A stretch of DNA of 64,000 nucleotides from Brachionus plicatilis (Eukaryota; Rotifera; Eurotatoria; Ploima; Brachionidae): positions 319,620 through 383,619 of the forward strand of contig QEOQ01000204.1 of assembly GCA_010279815.1 (NCBI GenBank). Reading direction: 5' to 3'. Made by a program: the position numbers and the translations under genes. The notes below the pieces were generated by a model. It saw only the letters and a list, made by a program, of their open reading frames with translations. It made no database searches and was not told the origin of the DNA. Numbering within the stretch: position 1 is the stretch's first letter; every line of letters starts with the position of its first letter. Below, piece by piece: positions 48,535 to 59,241 of this stretch.

Positions 48535-49489
48535 AAATTAATAATAATAATAAAAATATATATAAGCTACAGCAAGACTAGCTTGCGGAGGTGACCTCCT
48601 AGGAGGTCACCCATGGTAGCTCCTTGCACATAACATATAGAAAAGTACTGAAAAAAGAAATCCTGTTTAAATTTTTAGGTCAAAATAAAATTTAAGATTC
48701 TCTATAGAAAAAGCTGTAAGAGAAAAATTTTATAAATAAATGTTCATCTTCAGGATTGTTGACTAGACCGGAATATATCGTATCCGTTCTTGAACTTGTT
48801 GACGGAGTCGGCGTCTGTCACTGTAACTGGCAGGGCATTCCACTCGTTGACTATCCTGTTGGTGAATGTGTTTGCCCGTTGTAGACATTTGGTGGAGGCC
48901 TGGCCGGACAGTCTTCTTTCATGACCTCTGATACCTCTGGCGGGTCCGAGTTGAGATAGTGAACTTGCGAGAACCGGGGGGTTCACCCAGCTCACTTCGT
49001 TGATGCTTTTAGTGAGTTTGAACATCTGTATCAGGTCTCCACGAACACGGCGCTCATTAAGGGGAGTTAGTCTAAGGACCGCTAGACGGTCTTCGTAGCG
49101 CCAGTTTTTAATGCGGGGCACCAGTTTGGTGGCCCTTCTCTGCACCTGCTCGAGCATCTTTGCGTCTTTCTTGCTAGGGAGGGGGGGACCAGACAACAGC
49201 GGCATATTCCAGGTGGGGTCTTACGTAGGCACAATAGAGGGTCCTGCAGGTTTCTATGGTCCAATATCTAAATGATCTTTTTAACTGGCCGAGAATTCCT
49301 GTAGCTCTGTTCACCTGATTTTTAATGTGAATAGAAAATTTCAAGTTATGTGAAAACTTGTTTGAACACTCGGAAAGTGCGTCGAGGTCATGTTGCAGTG
49401 TGGATAGGTCACTGGTGCTGCGTATTGTGGCAATCAGTTTGCTGTCATCGGCAAATAGTTTGACAAGGTGGCTGACCGCCTCTGGCATG
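48535..49489 (-). mobile_element. 5'-truncated jockey/CR1-type LINE, GC-richer than host
   Basis: Read on the minus strand, the insertion starts abruptly at about 49489 inside the RT catalytic region (HLVKLFADDSKL). It continues through CYLTLINE-typical segments (SIHIKNQVNRATGILGQLKR, YVRPHLEYAAVVWSPP), then YEDRLAVLRLTPLNERRVRG and IVNEWNALP to a stop at 48750. About 200 bp of 3'UTR ends in a (TTATTATT)-type tail at about 48535-48560, typical of CR1-like LINE 3' ends. The only coding break seen is a frameshift at the seven-G run 49181-49187. The base composition is clearly richer in G and C than any nearby sequence. It is a recent-looking, dead-on-arrival insertion. The LINE clade is inferred, not tested. 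Confidence 0.88.
48590..48611. repeat. 22-bp perfect palindrome in LINE 3'UTR
   Basis: The half-site GGTGACCTCCT is followed directly by its reverse complement AGGAGGTCACC, centred between 48600 and 48601. Outside it, AGCTAC (about 48565) and GTAGCT (about 48616) are also complementary, so the RNA could fold into an extended hairpin. It lies between the LINE stop codon and its 3' tail. Confidence 0.85.
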
Positions 49490-49559
49490 TCAAATAAAAT
49501 AAAAAAAATTTAAGTAGGACCAGCAAACTAATTTTGATTAAAACATCGATGTTCGTCAA

Positions 49560-49631
49560 TAGAGGTGGGAAACTGGTCAAATTATGAAACCGATTTCGAA
49601 CTGGTTTCCTCAAATAGGTTTCTCATCCCTA
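49560..49631. repeat. Possible 72-bp hAT-type miniature element
   Basis: The segment starts TAGAGGTGGGAAAC and ends GTTTCTCATCCCTA, which are imperfect inverted repeats. Both termini fit the hAT end pattern YARNG. The flanking octamers TTCGTCAA and TTAATCAA match at six of eight positions, consistent with an aged target duplication. No coding capacity. The evidence is suggestive only. Confidence 0.35.
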
Positions 49632-51579
49632 TTAATCAATGAATATTCAAAAATTTATCGTTTTTTTCGATTATTATTATTATATATTTTAAGGAAATTT
49701 TTGGTGGTCCCATATTTTGGTTGCATAAAAAATCAACCTATGATGATATTTAATAATGGAAAAAATTAACTCACTTATTTAAATTGAGGAATAAATCTTT
49801 TTTCTTAAAAATCTATTTTATACATTAATTAAATGTTATCAATTAAAAACTTTTTCTTAGTTATCTAAAATGATCTGACAGCTAGTAATTTTATATCCGT
49901 TATATTTTATACCAGCTAGTAATTTTGTACGGTATTCATCACCGTTCTCGAAAATTGTGCCCATTTTTTAAGTTTAAGTTTGAATTCATTTTTTGTGGCC
50001 AAAGCGGACACGATCGCGCATAATTCACCAGTTCCAAACACCAGTAAATTTTACCAGCTGACACATCGAATGTGTATGTTCGAAATTTAGGAAATAGTCA
50101 GAATTTCTAAAATATTACCATTTGCAGAATTGATTTATCCTTCTAGTCATTTTTTTAATTTGAATTGTAATAGAAAAACACAAAAATATATTTTTTTAAA
50201 TTCATCTTTGAAATTACCTTTTGGTTTATTTTAAGCTATTAAAAAAATTTAATTTTTGTGTGATGAATAATTATGGTATTTTTATTCATTAAATTAAATG
50301 AAAGTATTTTTTTTGCAAATTGAAAATTGACACATTTATTAGTTCATAAAAATTTGTTTAGTCAAAAAATAATTCTTTTGAAGTATTTAAATTTCAAAAC
50401 AAAAAGACAAGAACTTCCAATTAAAAATATTCTCATATCCTAATAAAGACATAAATATTGGTTAACGTCAGTAACCATTTTACTTTAATGCTTCGTTACC
50501 TTTAACCTAAATTTTAAAAAAGAATTTTATTACTTCATATAAAAAATACAACACAATTTTTACTTTTTAGCATTAAGATTTTAAGAAATTTTGTTAAAAA
50601 AATGATCATTAAAGTAACTCCATTTTTGAAAAAAAGAGGCAAATTTTTCTAATTAAACTTTTTCTTATAAGTCTAAAAAAGTAATTAATAGAGTAATAAA
50701 AGTAATAAAAGAGTAATAAAAGCCAGTTTTTGTATATTTTTTTCATTTGAATTATTTTGAAATCTTTCTTAAGATTTTTCAAATGATATAATCATTTTTT
50801 TAGAATCGGTTTTACCTAAATCAAAAATTTTGTAAAATGGCTATTCTAAGAAGTATCTCATTATGAAAAAATAAATTCTTTTTGTTAGATTGGATTATTT
50901 AAATTATGAATTTTGTAACTGAATTTTTTTTTAAATTTGTATTTTATTTTCAAAATGAAGCTTGAAACTTAAAACATAAGCTTTTTCAGTATAAATCTAA
51001 ATGAATTAAATTAATATTAGATTTTTAATATTTTAAGAATTAAATCTTTTATATTTAATCAAAATTTTTATTTTTTTCTTTTAACCGTGTCGGTATAATG
51101 AAGAAATTTTAAATGCAAACTTATTCTAAAAGTTTCATCCTGCATGATTGAAAATTGATGATTACTAAGTTTAGCGGATGGAGATATATGTGATATTATA
51201 TTGCAACGCAACTTTTGATAAAACTTGATTGCTTTGACATGCAACTTCCATCTTAAAACTTTGGTTGGCTGTATGGATTGGTAATTTCACAATTCTTATC
51301 TCTTTAATTTGTCTTGATAATTATTTTTCCAACTATAAAAACAATTGGAAAGTAGATAGCTGTTAAAAATTGAAAAAGAAAATTAAAATTTTAAAGTTTA
51401 AGTCATTTTTTTAGAATATCAAATTTCGGCTACATTATTTAATTTAAAATGTTCTTAATGTCAGAGTCTAATGTAAAAATAATGTTCTAACTTGATCAGG
51501 CACTGTACACGAATTAATTACATAAATTTAATTATTTAAGGCCCAAATTTTTTAAGAGAACGTTTTTTATTTCTAAAAA
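49632..51579. other. Intergenic, no gene seen
   Basis: About 1.9 kb of AT-rich sequence upstream of the multicopper oxidase, presumably including its promoter. There is a small run of TAATAAAAG-type repeats near 50690-50725. No gene was recognised. Confidence 0.5.
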
Positions 51580-54399
51580 ATGCTATTCTTGTTGGTGTTT
51601 TTGTTCTTGATATGCGTTAATATCTCACATGTTGTTAGTTCTCATTATAAAAGTAAGAAATTTTATAAATTTAAATTCCATCTAAACTCAGAATTTTTTA
51701 AGCCTATAAAGACCATCCATGCATTAGATCATGCAACGATCGAACTAATTCCATGATATGTAAATATAACTGGACCATCGAATGGTATACAGTTTTGGGC
51801 AAAGCTTGTCTTGATTGTCCATCAAATATGACAAATTGTTACAATGAGCATTGTATTACAGCAAATGGGGTCTATCGTCCAGTAATGGTAATCAATCGAA
51901 TGCTTCCAGGGCCATCAATAATAGCTTGTAAAGACGATGTAATTGATATTGTATTACATAATTCGCTTCATTTGGCCGAAGGAACCAGCATTCATTGGCA
52001 TGGCCTGCATCAACGGGGTTCTCAATTTATGGACGGCGTTAGCATGATTACACAGTGTCCGATAAATTCTCATTCATTTTTTGAGTATAAATTTAAAGCA
52101 AGTGAATCCGGAACCCATTTTTATCATGCTCATTCAGGTCTTCAAAGAGCTGACGGAGTTTTTGGACCTTTGATTGTTCGTGAATATGATAAAGACAATG
52201 TTCACTTAGATAAATATGATTATGATTTAATTGAACATGTTATAAGTGTCAATGACTGGTTAAATGTTACAAGTATAGCCAAGTTTTCTGGTCATCACCA
52301 CAATGATGGAAATAACAAACCAGATAGTATTCTAATTAATGGTAAAGGAGTATTAAATAAAAGAGGCAACGGTCTTGAAATGCCAAGAGCGGAATTTTTT
52401 ATAAAAAGTGGAAAAAGATATCGATTTAGATTAATTAATGCTGGCATACTTTATTGTCCTATTGAATTCTCTATTGATGGTCATCGGTTAATTGTGATTG
52501 CAAGTGATGGCAAACCATTGGAACCCTATAATGTAGAATCTTTGATCATTTATGCAGGTAAACAGAATAATTTTTTTGAATCATTAATTTTTATTTCTTA
52601 AAGATTTAATTAAATTAGATAGACATTTTAATCAGCATTGTAATGGGTACTTTTATGGTTATTTTTTTTAGTCCTAGATTTTTATTTTTTATTAAAAAAA
52701 ATATATTTGTGAATAAGCACTCTAACGACCAACTTTTAATACTTGAGCGGCGCAATTTTTTTTCAAATGATAATCATTTATTAGTGACCATTTTCTTATT
52801 TAGTCTAAGAAATCACTTAAAAAATTGTGCTTAACAGTAGATTTTTGGGATGAGGTTGTAAAACAACATAAATTCAATTATTCATATCATAAATCGCTTA
52901 AGTATGAATAAAGTATATATTTTATTTAAATCAAATTTCTAATAAAACCAAAATTTTATCTTCATTTTTTGAATATTTTTAATTAAAATTTGGGCAGGAA
53001 TTAACAACAAATAAAATGATTATTTTGAAAAAAAAAAATTAATGAATAGCTTGTCAAAAAATTCTTTAAATTTAGAAATTAATATTTTTTGAGCTTTTTT
53101 CATCCTCATTAATAATTTAGTATTTAATTTAGTTGTTTAGAAATTTAGTTTTATTTTTTTCAATTTAAAAATATTTATTATTTTCTAATTTTTTTTAAGG
53201 TGAAAGATATGATTTTGTATTGCATGCTAATCAGATACCCGGAAACTACTGGATTAAAGCTAAAGGCTGGGCTGACTGTACAAATAACAAAGTATTTCAA
53301 ACAGCAATTTTAAAATATGAAGGAAATCCGAATTTAAAATTAGAGCCAGACTTGAGTAATTTAAATTATGAAAGCGCAAGCAGAGAAGGATTGGTAATAA
53401 AAATTTTAATCTAAATTTAAAATGTCAGTAATTTTAATTGTTCAATAGCAATTAAACCCTTGGAATAAGCATATTAATCAAACAAATCACATGAACTATA
53501 AACAAATAAACGAATTAAAATCATATTACGACAAAGAAATTGATAAATTTTACGAAAAGATTTTTGACAAAAATCAAACTGTTAAAAAGTTTTATTTGGC
53601 AATGGATTTTAACAAAATAAACAACCCAGAATTTTATGACGAGAAGTTGTACTCTCTTGAAATGATACAAAATTTAAACAGATTACCATTGTATACACCT
53701 CAAATAAATAATATTTCTATGAAGATGCCTTCAGTACCAGTTCTCTATGAATGGAACTCCATTCCTAAGGCATAATTTAACTTAAATTATTTAGATAAAA
53801 TTTTAAAAGATAAATTTTTCTAGTCAGAAATTTGTAACCACATCAATCGAAGCCATTCTTGTTTGGAGAACCAAGAATATTGTTCTTGTATATATACATT
53901 AGAATTCGATATTGGTGATATAGTTGAGTTTGTTATTGTTGATGAAGGTTTTACATTTCAGTCAAATCATCCTATGCATCTTCACGGAATGTCTTTTGCA
54001 GTTCTAGACATTCAAAAATTAAATCGGTCAGTAAGTGTTGATGATGTTAAAAAAATGGATGAAGATGGAAAATTAAAAAGAAATTTTGATAGACCCCCGG
54101 TGAAAGATACAATTACGGTCCCAGTTGGAGGCTATACGGTGATCAGATTTTTAGCTGACAATCCAGGAACTTGGATATATCATTGCCATTTGGATTTTCA
54201 TTCAGAAGTTGGCATGGGCTTGTTAATTAAAATTGGCAATTTAGGTGACTTACCAAGAGAGCCAAATAATTGGCCGAAGTGTGGCAATTTTTTTTATACC
54301 GATGAGCCAAAAGCAATGTTTTTTACTAGTAATTCAAATAGAATATTCTATTCATATAGTATTCAAATGTTTATTTATATAATTTTTTTGTTTCAATAA
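51580..54399 (+). CDS. Multicopper oxidase (laccase-like), secreted or membrane-anchored
   Basis: Five exons join in phase: 51580-51652, 51703-52557, 53200-53393, 53449-53769 and 53824-54399, giving about 672 residues. A signal peptide (MLFLLVFLFLICVNISHVVS) leads to the arthropod-laccase-like HPCIRSCN and CKYNWTIEWYTVLGKACLDC region. Copper-binding motifs are complete: HWHG, HFYHAHSG, HPMHLHG and HCHLDFHSEVGM, with Met at the axial type-1 position. This indicates an active enzyme that oxidises phenols, metals or similar substrates with reduction of oxygen to water. The C-terminus ends in a hydrophobic stretch (SIQMFIYIIFLFQ) that could be a GPI-attachment signal or membrane tail. The fourth intron appears to use a GC donor. 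The substrate is unknown. Confidence 0.93.
53770..53823 (+). other. Probable GC-AG intron of the multicopper oxidase
   Basis: Exon 4 must end before the stop that follows IPKA, and no GT occurs near that point. CCTAAG|GCATAA gives a GC donor, and TTTTTCTAG|TCAGAA gives the acceptor. Together they restore the frame exactly (phase 0) with a 54-bp intron, the usual size here. Confidence 0.75.
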
Positions 54400-54475
54400 T
54401 TATTCGGTAAATTTGGTCTTTTAGAATTATTTTAATTGATTAATTTTTATAATAATTTTATTATCTTTTGATTTT

Positions 54476-54481
54476 AATAAA
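54476..54481 (+). terminator. Possible poly(A) signal after the multicopper oxidase
   Basis: AATAAA lies 77 bp after the stop codon at 54397-54399. Plausible by position. Confidence 0.35.
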
Positions 54482-55448
54482 ATTAAAAGATTTATTACTT
54501 TTTTCTAATTTCAATAAAAATTGCTTTATCTCAGAAAATTTTTAGCTAATTACTCTTAATTACACTTATTTTTACTGATCCGTTAGTATACATTTAAAAA
54601 AATTTCATGAAGTATTATTCAACAAATCTGTAGAACTAATCTACATATAAAATAATAAAGTGTTCGTATATTTGAATAAGAAATTATAATATTTACTACC
54701 ATCTGACTTTTCTTGGCAATTTTACTAATAAATGCATCTTATTACCAAAAAATGCGCAACTTTACGTGTAAAATCTTACGATTTTTGGACTAATTTGTCT
54801 GAATATTTTCTAGTAGAAATTAGTAATTTTACGCCAAATTTCGCAAATTTAAATGCGTTAACGACAAATGTCAAAAATAAATCGACTTTTGGAAAAATTT
54901 CGTGTTTTTTAGTGAATTTTTTTTAAGAATAAATGTTTAATACGATAATTGTGAAAAAGGCTCGTTTAGTCTGTAAAATAAAGTACAAAATTGTAAAAAA
55001 AATGGTTTTTACAAAAAATAACTGGTTTTAAAAATTTGAAGTATTATTTGAAAATTCTAAGTAATTATTGACTTAAATTTTTCATTGAAATAATCTAATA
55101 ATTTGATCAATTTTTATTGCATTTTATTATTTCTTAATTACATTTTGATTAAAAAAATTAAAAATTAATATTATTTTGATATAAATATTTTATTTTATTC
55201 AAATGAAGAATTTAGTTTTGACATTTTTGGGTGGTTAAAAATTCCATCTGTTACATGATTTTCTCTTTTAGGATTTTTTGATCTAATATGATTTTCATCT
55301 CACTTGAAATGATAGATGTTAAATAGATTTTTCAAAAACTCGTACTGTTGTCTCGTAAACAAAATAGTTTGAAAATTTAATTTCATTTAGCAGTGGTAGT
55401 TTTAGTATCCATTGCGTTGGAGTTAAAATTTTAAGCTTCTAAATTGCT
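54482..55448. other. Intergenic, no gene seen
   Basis: AT-rich spacer between the oxidase and the second hAT element. A short frame at 54732-54926 (+) has no recognisable feature. Confidence 0.5.
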
Positions 55449-55456
55449 AAAATAAT

Positions 55457-56182
55457 TAGTGATGAAATCGAATTAGCTTTTTGGACAAATAGAAAATTTG
55501 AAAAGACTATTGAAAAAGGAGTGTATTAGAATAAAATCTTGAATATAAGATAAATTTGAATTTATATTTGATTTATTTTTATTTTTGAAATTAAATTCGA
55601 AAATTTCTTTTTTTAGATTAAAATATGAACTTAATTTTAATTTAAAAAAAAACTTGAATTTTAGATAAATTCAACTAATAATTTAAAAGTATCAAAATTT
55701 GAAAAGAAAATTTGAAAAATTAAGTATTTGAAAATTTAGTTTTTTGTACTCTTGTAGCGTTGGTTAAATCAGAACAGTTATTTTTTGGTACCTGGTAAGA
55801 TGGATGGGACTAGTGTAATCCAGAAAAGGTTAGAAAAGTTGTATTGACTTGTGAAAATCTGGCACACTTTTAGTATCCGAATCGAATTGAATTCAATTTA
55901 TTAAATTTTTTTTTGATCAATTATTTTTTTGATTTAATTTTATTTTCAAATATTAAATTAAATATTTATTATATTCAGTTTTTGACCCAAAAATTTTATA
56001 TTTTCAAATTTTTTTAATTCGAATATTTTAGAGATTCAATTTTAATTTAAATTAATTAATTTTTTTTCAAATAATTATATAAGTATATTATTCAAAAATA
56101 TTTATATTCAAATCTAATTTTCATTCGAAATCGCTACTTATTCGAATATCGGTTCGAATATGCATATTCGATTTCATCACTA
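55457..56182. mobile_element. Non-autonomous hAT element with perfect 8-bp target duplication
   Basis: The ends are exact 17-bp inverted repeats: TAGTGATGAAATCGAAT at 55457-55473 and its reverse complement at 56166-56182. Both fit the hAT end pattern YARNG. The immediate flanks are identical octamers, AAAATAAT at 55449-55456 and at 56183-56190. The 726-bp interior has no transposase-like frame. It contains repeated ATTCGAAT/TTCGAA words near the right end that may be subterminal transposase sites. The termini differ from those of the hAT at 26.4 kb, so the two belong to different families. Confidence 0.92.
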
Positions 56183-56190
56183 AAAATAAT

Positions 56191-56504
56191 ATGATGATGC
56201 CTTAATCATTAGGCTTTTATAACTGCAAGTATAAATTTAAGAAATATTTCACTTAAATTAAAAATTAAAAATATTATTTAATTAATAAAATAGCGGTAAC
56301 TTAAAAATATTCTTTAAAATGTTTATAAAAAATTTAATTTCAAAATATAAATCCAATATACACTAAATTTTTGTAGATAAATTAAAGTTTTGAACTAAAA
56401 ATTTTAATTTTATTTAAGTATGTCTTTATATATGATTTTGCTTACTGATTTTTTTTCAATGTCCAACTACCAGGATTAACATTTTCTTTAAAAAATAATT
56501 ATTT
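56191..56504. other. Short intergenic spacer
   Basis: AT-rich spacer of about 310 bp between the hAT element and the last LACTB2 exon. It probably contains the LACTB2 3'UTR. Confidence 0.5.
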
Positions 56505-57750
56505 CTAGTTTATATTGTTATATGGAATGTTTTTACCAACTAGCCCTTGCTTTTTCAAGGCATCCAAATGATGAGATACATTTTCGCATGCAGCAGATAT
56601 TAGATTCTCATTTAGTCCCTAGGACAATATTCAAAATTACCGGCTAAATTTTTAATTTTAAATTACCACATAAACAATTTTAACAATTTTTAATTCATCT
56701 AAAGGCTCTTTGCTTTCTTTTAGAGCTGTCAAAATCTGCTCATTTCTTTTATTTCGATGAGCTATGAAGTATTCAATTCTGTTCACTCCATCTTTTATTA
56801 CAGGACCATGCCCAGGATAAATAGTTGTTGGCTTGAAATCAAGTATTTTTTTCAATGAATTCATGTAAGAAAATAAATCCTCAAAAACAGCAGTAGTTTC
56901 GCCTAAAATGCAATCACCTTTTAAAAAAAAATTACTTTTAATTATTTTATTATTTTTAATAATGTTTACCTGAGAACAAAGCATTTTCTTCTTTCAAATA
57001 AAAGGACAAATGATCAGTGGTATGGCCAGGTGTGTAAATAGTCTGAATAGTGGCACCCTCTGTTTCAATTAGATCACCATCTTTAATGTAATTATATTTG
57101 GTATCGACATCATGTTCATGTCGATTCTCAAGTTTATGCTTGCTAACCTTGATGGGACCATTTGTAATTGATTTGAATATTGGTTGAACACCTTCTGAAT
57201 GATCAGGATGCCAGTGAGTAATCAAAATTTCTTGTAGACTAAGGTCGCTTTGTTTCAATTCATTTGCTAGTACTCTGACATATTCATCAACGTTTTCCAT
57301 TCCTGCTGAATCAATTAATACTCGTCTAATTAGAAATTACTTTAGGGATAAAATAATTGAATAAATACCGGAAATTATATTAATTTTTTAACAAGAGTAG
57401 TTTTTGTAACCTTTTTTTAAGTATTAATTAGTTTAATAATCTCGAAACTCGAGAAAATATATATTTAGAGTAATTTAAATAATTATATTTTTTAATTAAT
57501 TTCCAAAGAGCCTCTTCTAAATAAAGTATTTAAGTCTGGATTAGTGGAAAAGAATAAAACATATTTATTGATTAATAATAAAGAATATTATTTATTTGAT
57601 TTAAACAAATAATTTAAATTACTTTTTTCCATTACCAACCAAATAGGTATTTGTTCCTTGGAGTGTTTTGACGCCCGGATTACAACCCAAGATACGTATA
57701 ACTTTAGAAGAAACTTGTTCAACTAATGGTAAAAAAGTAATCGCATTCAT
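56505..57750 (-). CDS. LACTB2: LACTB2-like metallo-beta-lactamase fold hydrolase
   Basis: Four exons join in phase: 57623-57750, 56970-57325, 56667-56917 and 56505-56618, giving 282 residues (human LACTB2 has 288). Family landmarks are [20 protein letters not shown] at the N-terminus, the zinc-binding signature [40 protein letters not shown] and YPGHGPVI with the downstream [10 protein letters not shown]. The C-terminal helical part ([20 protein letters not shown]) aligns with the family's winged-helix end. In mammals LACTB2 is a mitochondrial single-strand endoribonuclease. Transfer of that activity is by homology only, and the N-terminus here does not show a clear targeting peptide. All zinc ligands appear present. 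The PSMC6 stop lies 288 bp upstream of its ATG on the same strand. Confidence 0.93.
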
Positions 57751-58038
57751 ATCTAAAGTTTTAAAATTTTTATTTTTTTAATTTTTTTGATATTTCCAGT
57801 TTTTTAATGCCGGAAAGATTTTCAACTTAAAAGTGGGATAATTTTAAAATAATTTTATTTTAAATCAGAAATACAATTAGATTTAAAAAATTGAAAAAAG
57901 GCGAAAAGTCGATTATTTGTCAAAATATTCAAAACCTTTATAGTTGTTAAGTTTTTATTTACCGAAAAAATATAAACAAAATTAATAACTTATTGAAAGT
58001 GGAATTTTATCCCATCATTATTGGTCACATGGGTTAGA

Positions 58039-59241
58039 TTAAATTGGCTTGTAATCAAGCTTGCTTTCGAGTTTTTTGCTTTCTGCAACTTTGCGCACCG
58101 CTTTCATAAAATCTTCGTCAATGACATAGTCTCTTTCTGCACGAATGGCAAACATACCGGCTTCGGTGCAGACATTTCTCAAGTCGGCTCCATTAAAGCC
58201 ATCTGAAAGCTTGACAACAGCTTCAAAGTCAATGTCTCCTTTTTTGGCAATGTTCGAGGCATGAATTTTCAGAATATCCAAACGACCCTGTTCATTTGGT
58301 AGAGATATTTCAATTTTTCTGTCCAATCTACCCGGACGCAACAATGCAGGATCCAAAGTATCCGGTCGGTTTGTTGCCATGATTATTTTAACTTTGCCAA
58401 GAGTATCGAAGCCGTCCATTTGATTCAGCAGTTCCATTAAAGTACGCTGAATTTCTCTATCAGCTGAAGTGCCTTCTGAGAATCTTCTGCCTCCAATAGC
58501 GTCAATTTCGTCCATGAAAATAATGCATGGCTCATGGTCCTTGGCATAGGCAAACATTTCTCTAATCATTCTTGCTGACTCACCGATGTATTTATCAACA
58601 ATTGCACTTGATACAACTTTCAAAAAGCTACAGTCCAGTTGACTAGCAACAGCTCTAGCCAACAGGGTTTTACCTGTACCGGGTGGGCCGTAAAGCAAAC
58701 AACCTTTTGGTGGTTTAATGCCTACTCTAATAAAAAGTTCCGGATTTAAAAGCGGCAGTTCAACCACCTCTCTCAACTCCCTTATTTGTTCTTGCAGACC
58801 GCCTATTTCAGCGTAGGAAACATTGCCTGGGTCTTCGTGTGACATGTTGTAGACTAAAGGATCAACTTCACGAGGTAAATATCTCATAATTGTAAGTGTG
58901 GTCATATCTAACGCAACTCGGGTGCCAGCTTTGAGTTGGTTTTTGTCCAGTTGACGTCGACAGCCTACGACATACCGCGGACCATTGGTTGCTTTGACTA
59001 TAAATTTGTCTTCAGTTAATTGCTTAAGTACTTCACCAACTATTTGGCCAACACTTTGTAAAGCTTTTAGATCGTTTTCGGACTTGTCAAATTCTTTGGT
59101 TAATGATTTTGATTCTTCACTCATTTGTTTTAGTTTGGCAGATAATTCTTTATGTTCTTTTAGTTTTCGCCGATAGTCATCCAAGACTTTTTCTCTCGGA
59201 TTGGCTGTCTGTGGTGCAGATATTGTAGTGGAACCTCTCAT
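58039..59241 (-). CDS. PSMC6: 26S proteasome regulatory ATPase Rpt4/PSMC6
   Basis: A single-exon coding region of 400 residues (human 389). An N-terminal coiled coil (about 20-65) leads to the OB-like domain ([34 protein letters not shown]) and the AAA+ module. That module has Walker A GPPGTGKT, Walker [10 protein letters not shown], the second region of homology with Arg fingers ([20 protein letters not shown]) and the pore-loop segment. The C-terminus ESKLDYKPI is typical of Rpt4 and lacks the HbYX motif. Rpt4 is one of six ATPases in the base of the 19S particle that unfold ubiquitinated substrates. A splice-acceptor-like TTTAATTTATAG stands 10 bp before the ATG, suggesting a 5'UTR intron or trans-splicing. 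The LACTB2 start lies 288 bp downstream in the same direction. Confidence 0.97.
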   Translation of the reverse strand: MRGSTTISAPQTANPREKVLDDYRRKLKEHKELSAKLKQMSEESKSLTKEFDKSENDLKALQSVGQIVGEVLKQLTEDKFIVKATNGPRYVVGCRRQLDKNQLKAGTRVALDMTTLTIMRYLPREVDPLVYNMSHEDPGNVSYAEIGGLQEQIRELREVVELPLLNPELFIRVGIKPPKGCLLYGPPGTGKTLLARAVASQLDCSFLKVVSSAIVDKYIGESARMIREMFAYAKDHEPCIIFMDEIDAIGGRRFSEGTSADREIQRTLMELLNQMDGFDTLGKVKIIMATNRPDTLDPALLRPGRLDRKIEISLPNEQGRLDILKIHASNIAKKGDIDFEAVVKLSDGFNGADLRNVCTEAGMFAIRAERDYVIDEDFMKAVRKVAESKKLESKLDYKPI

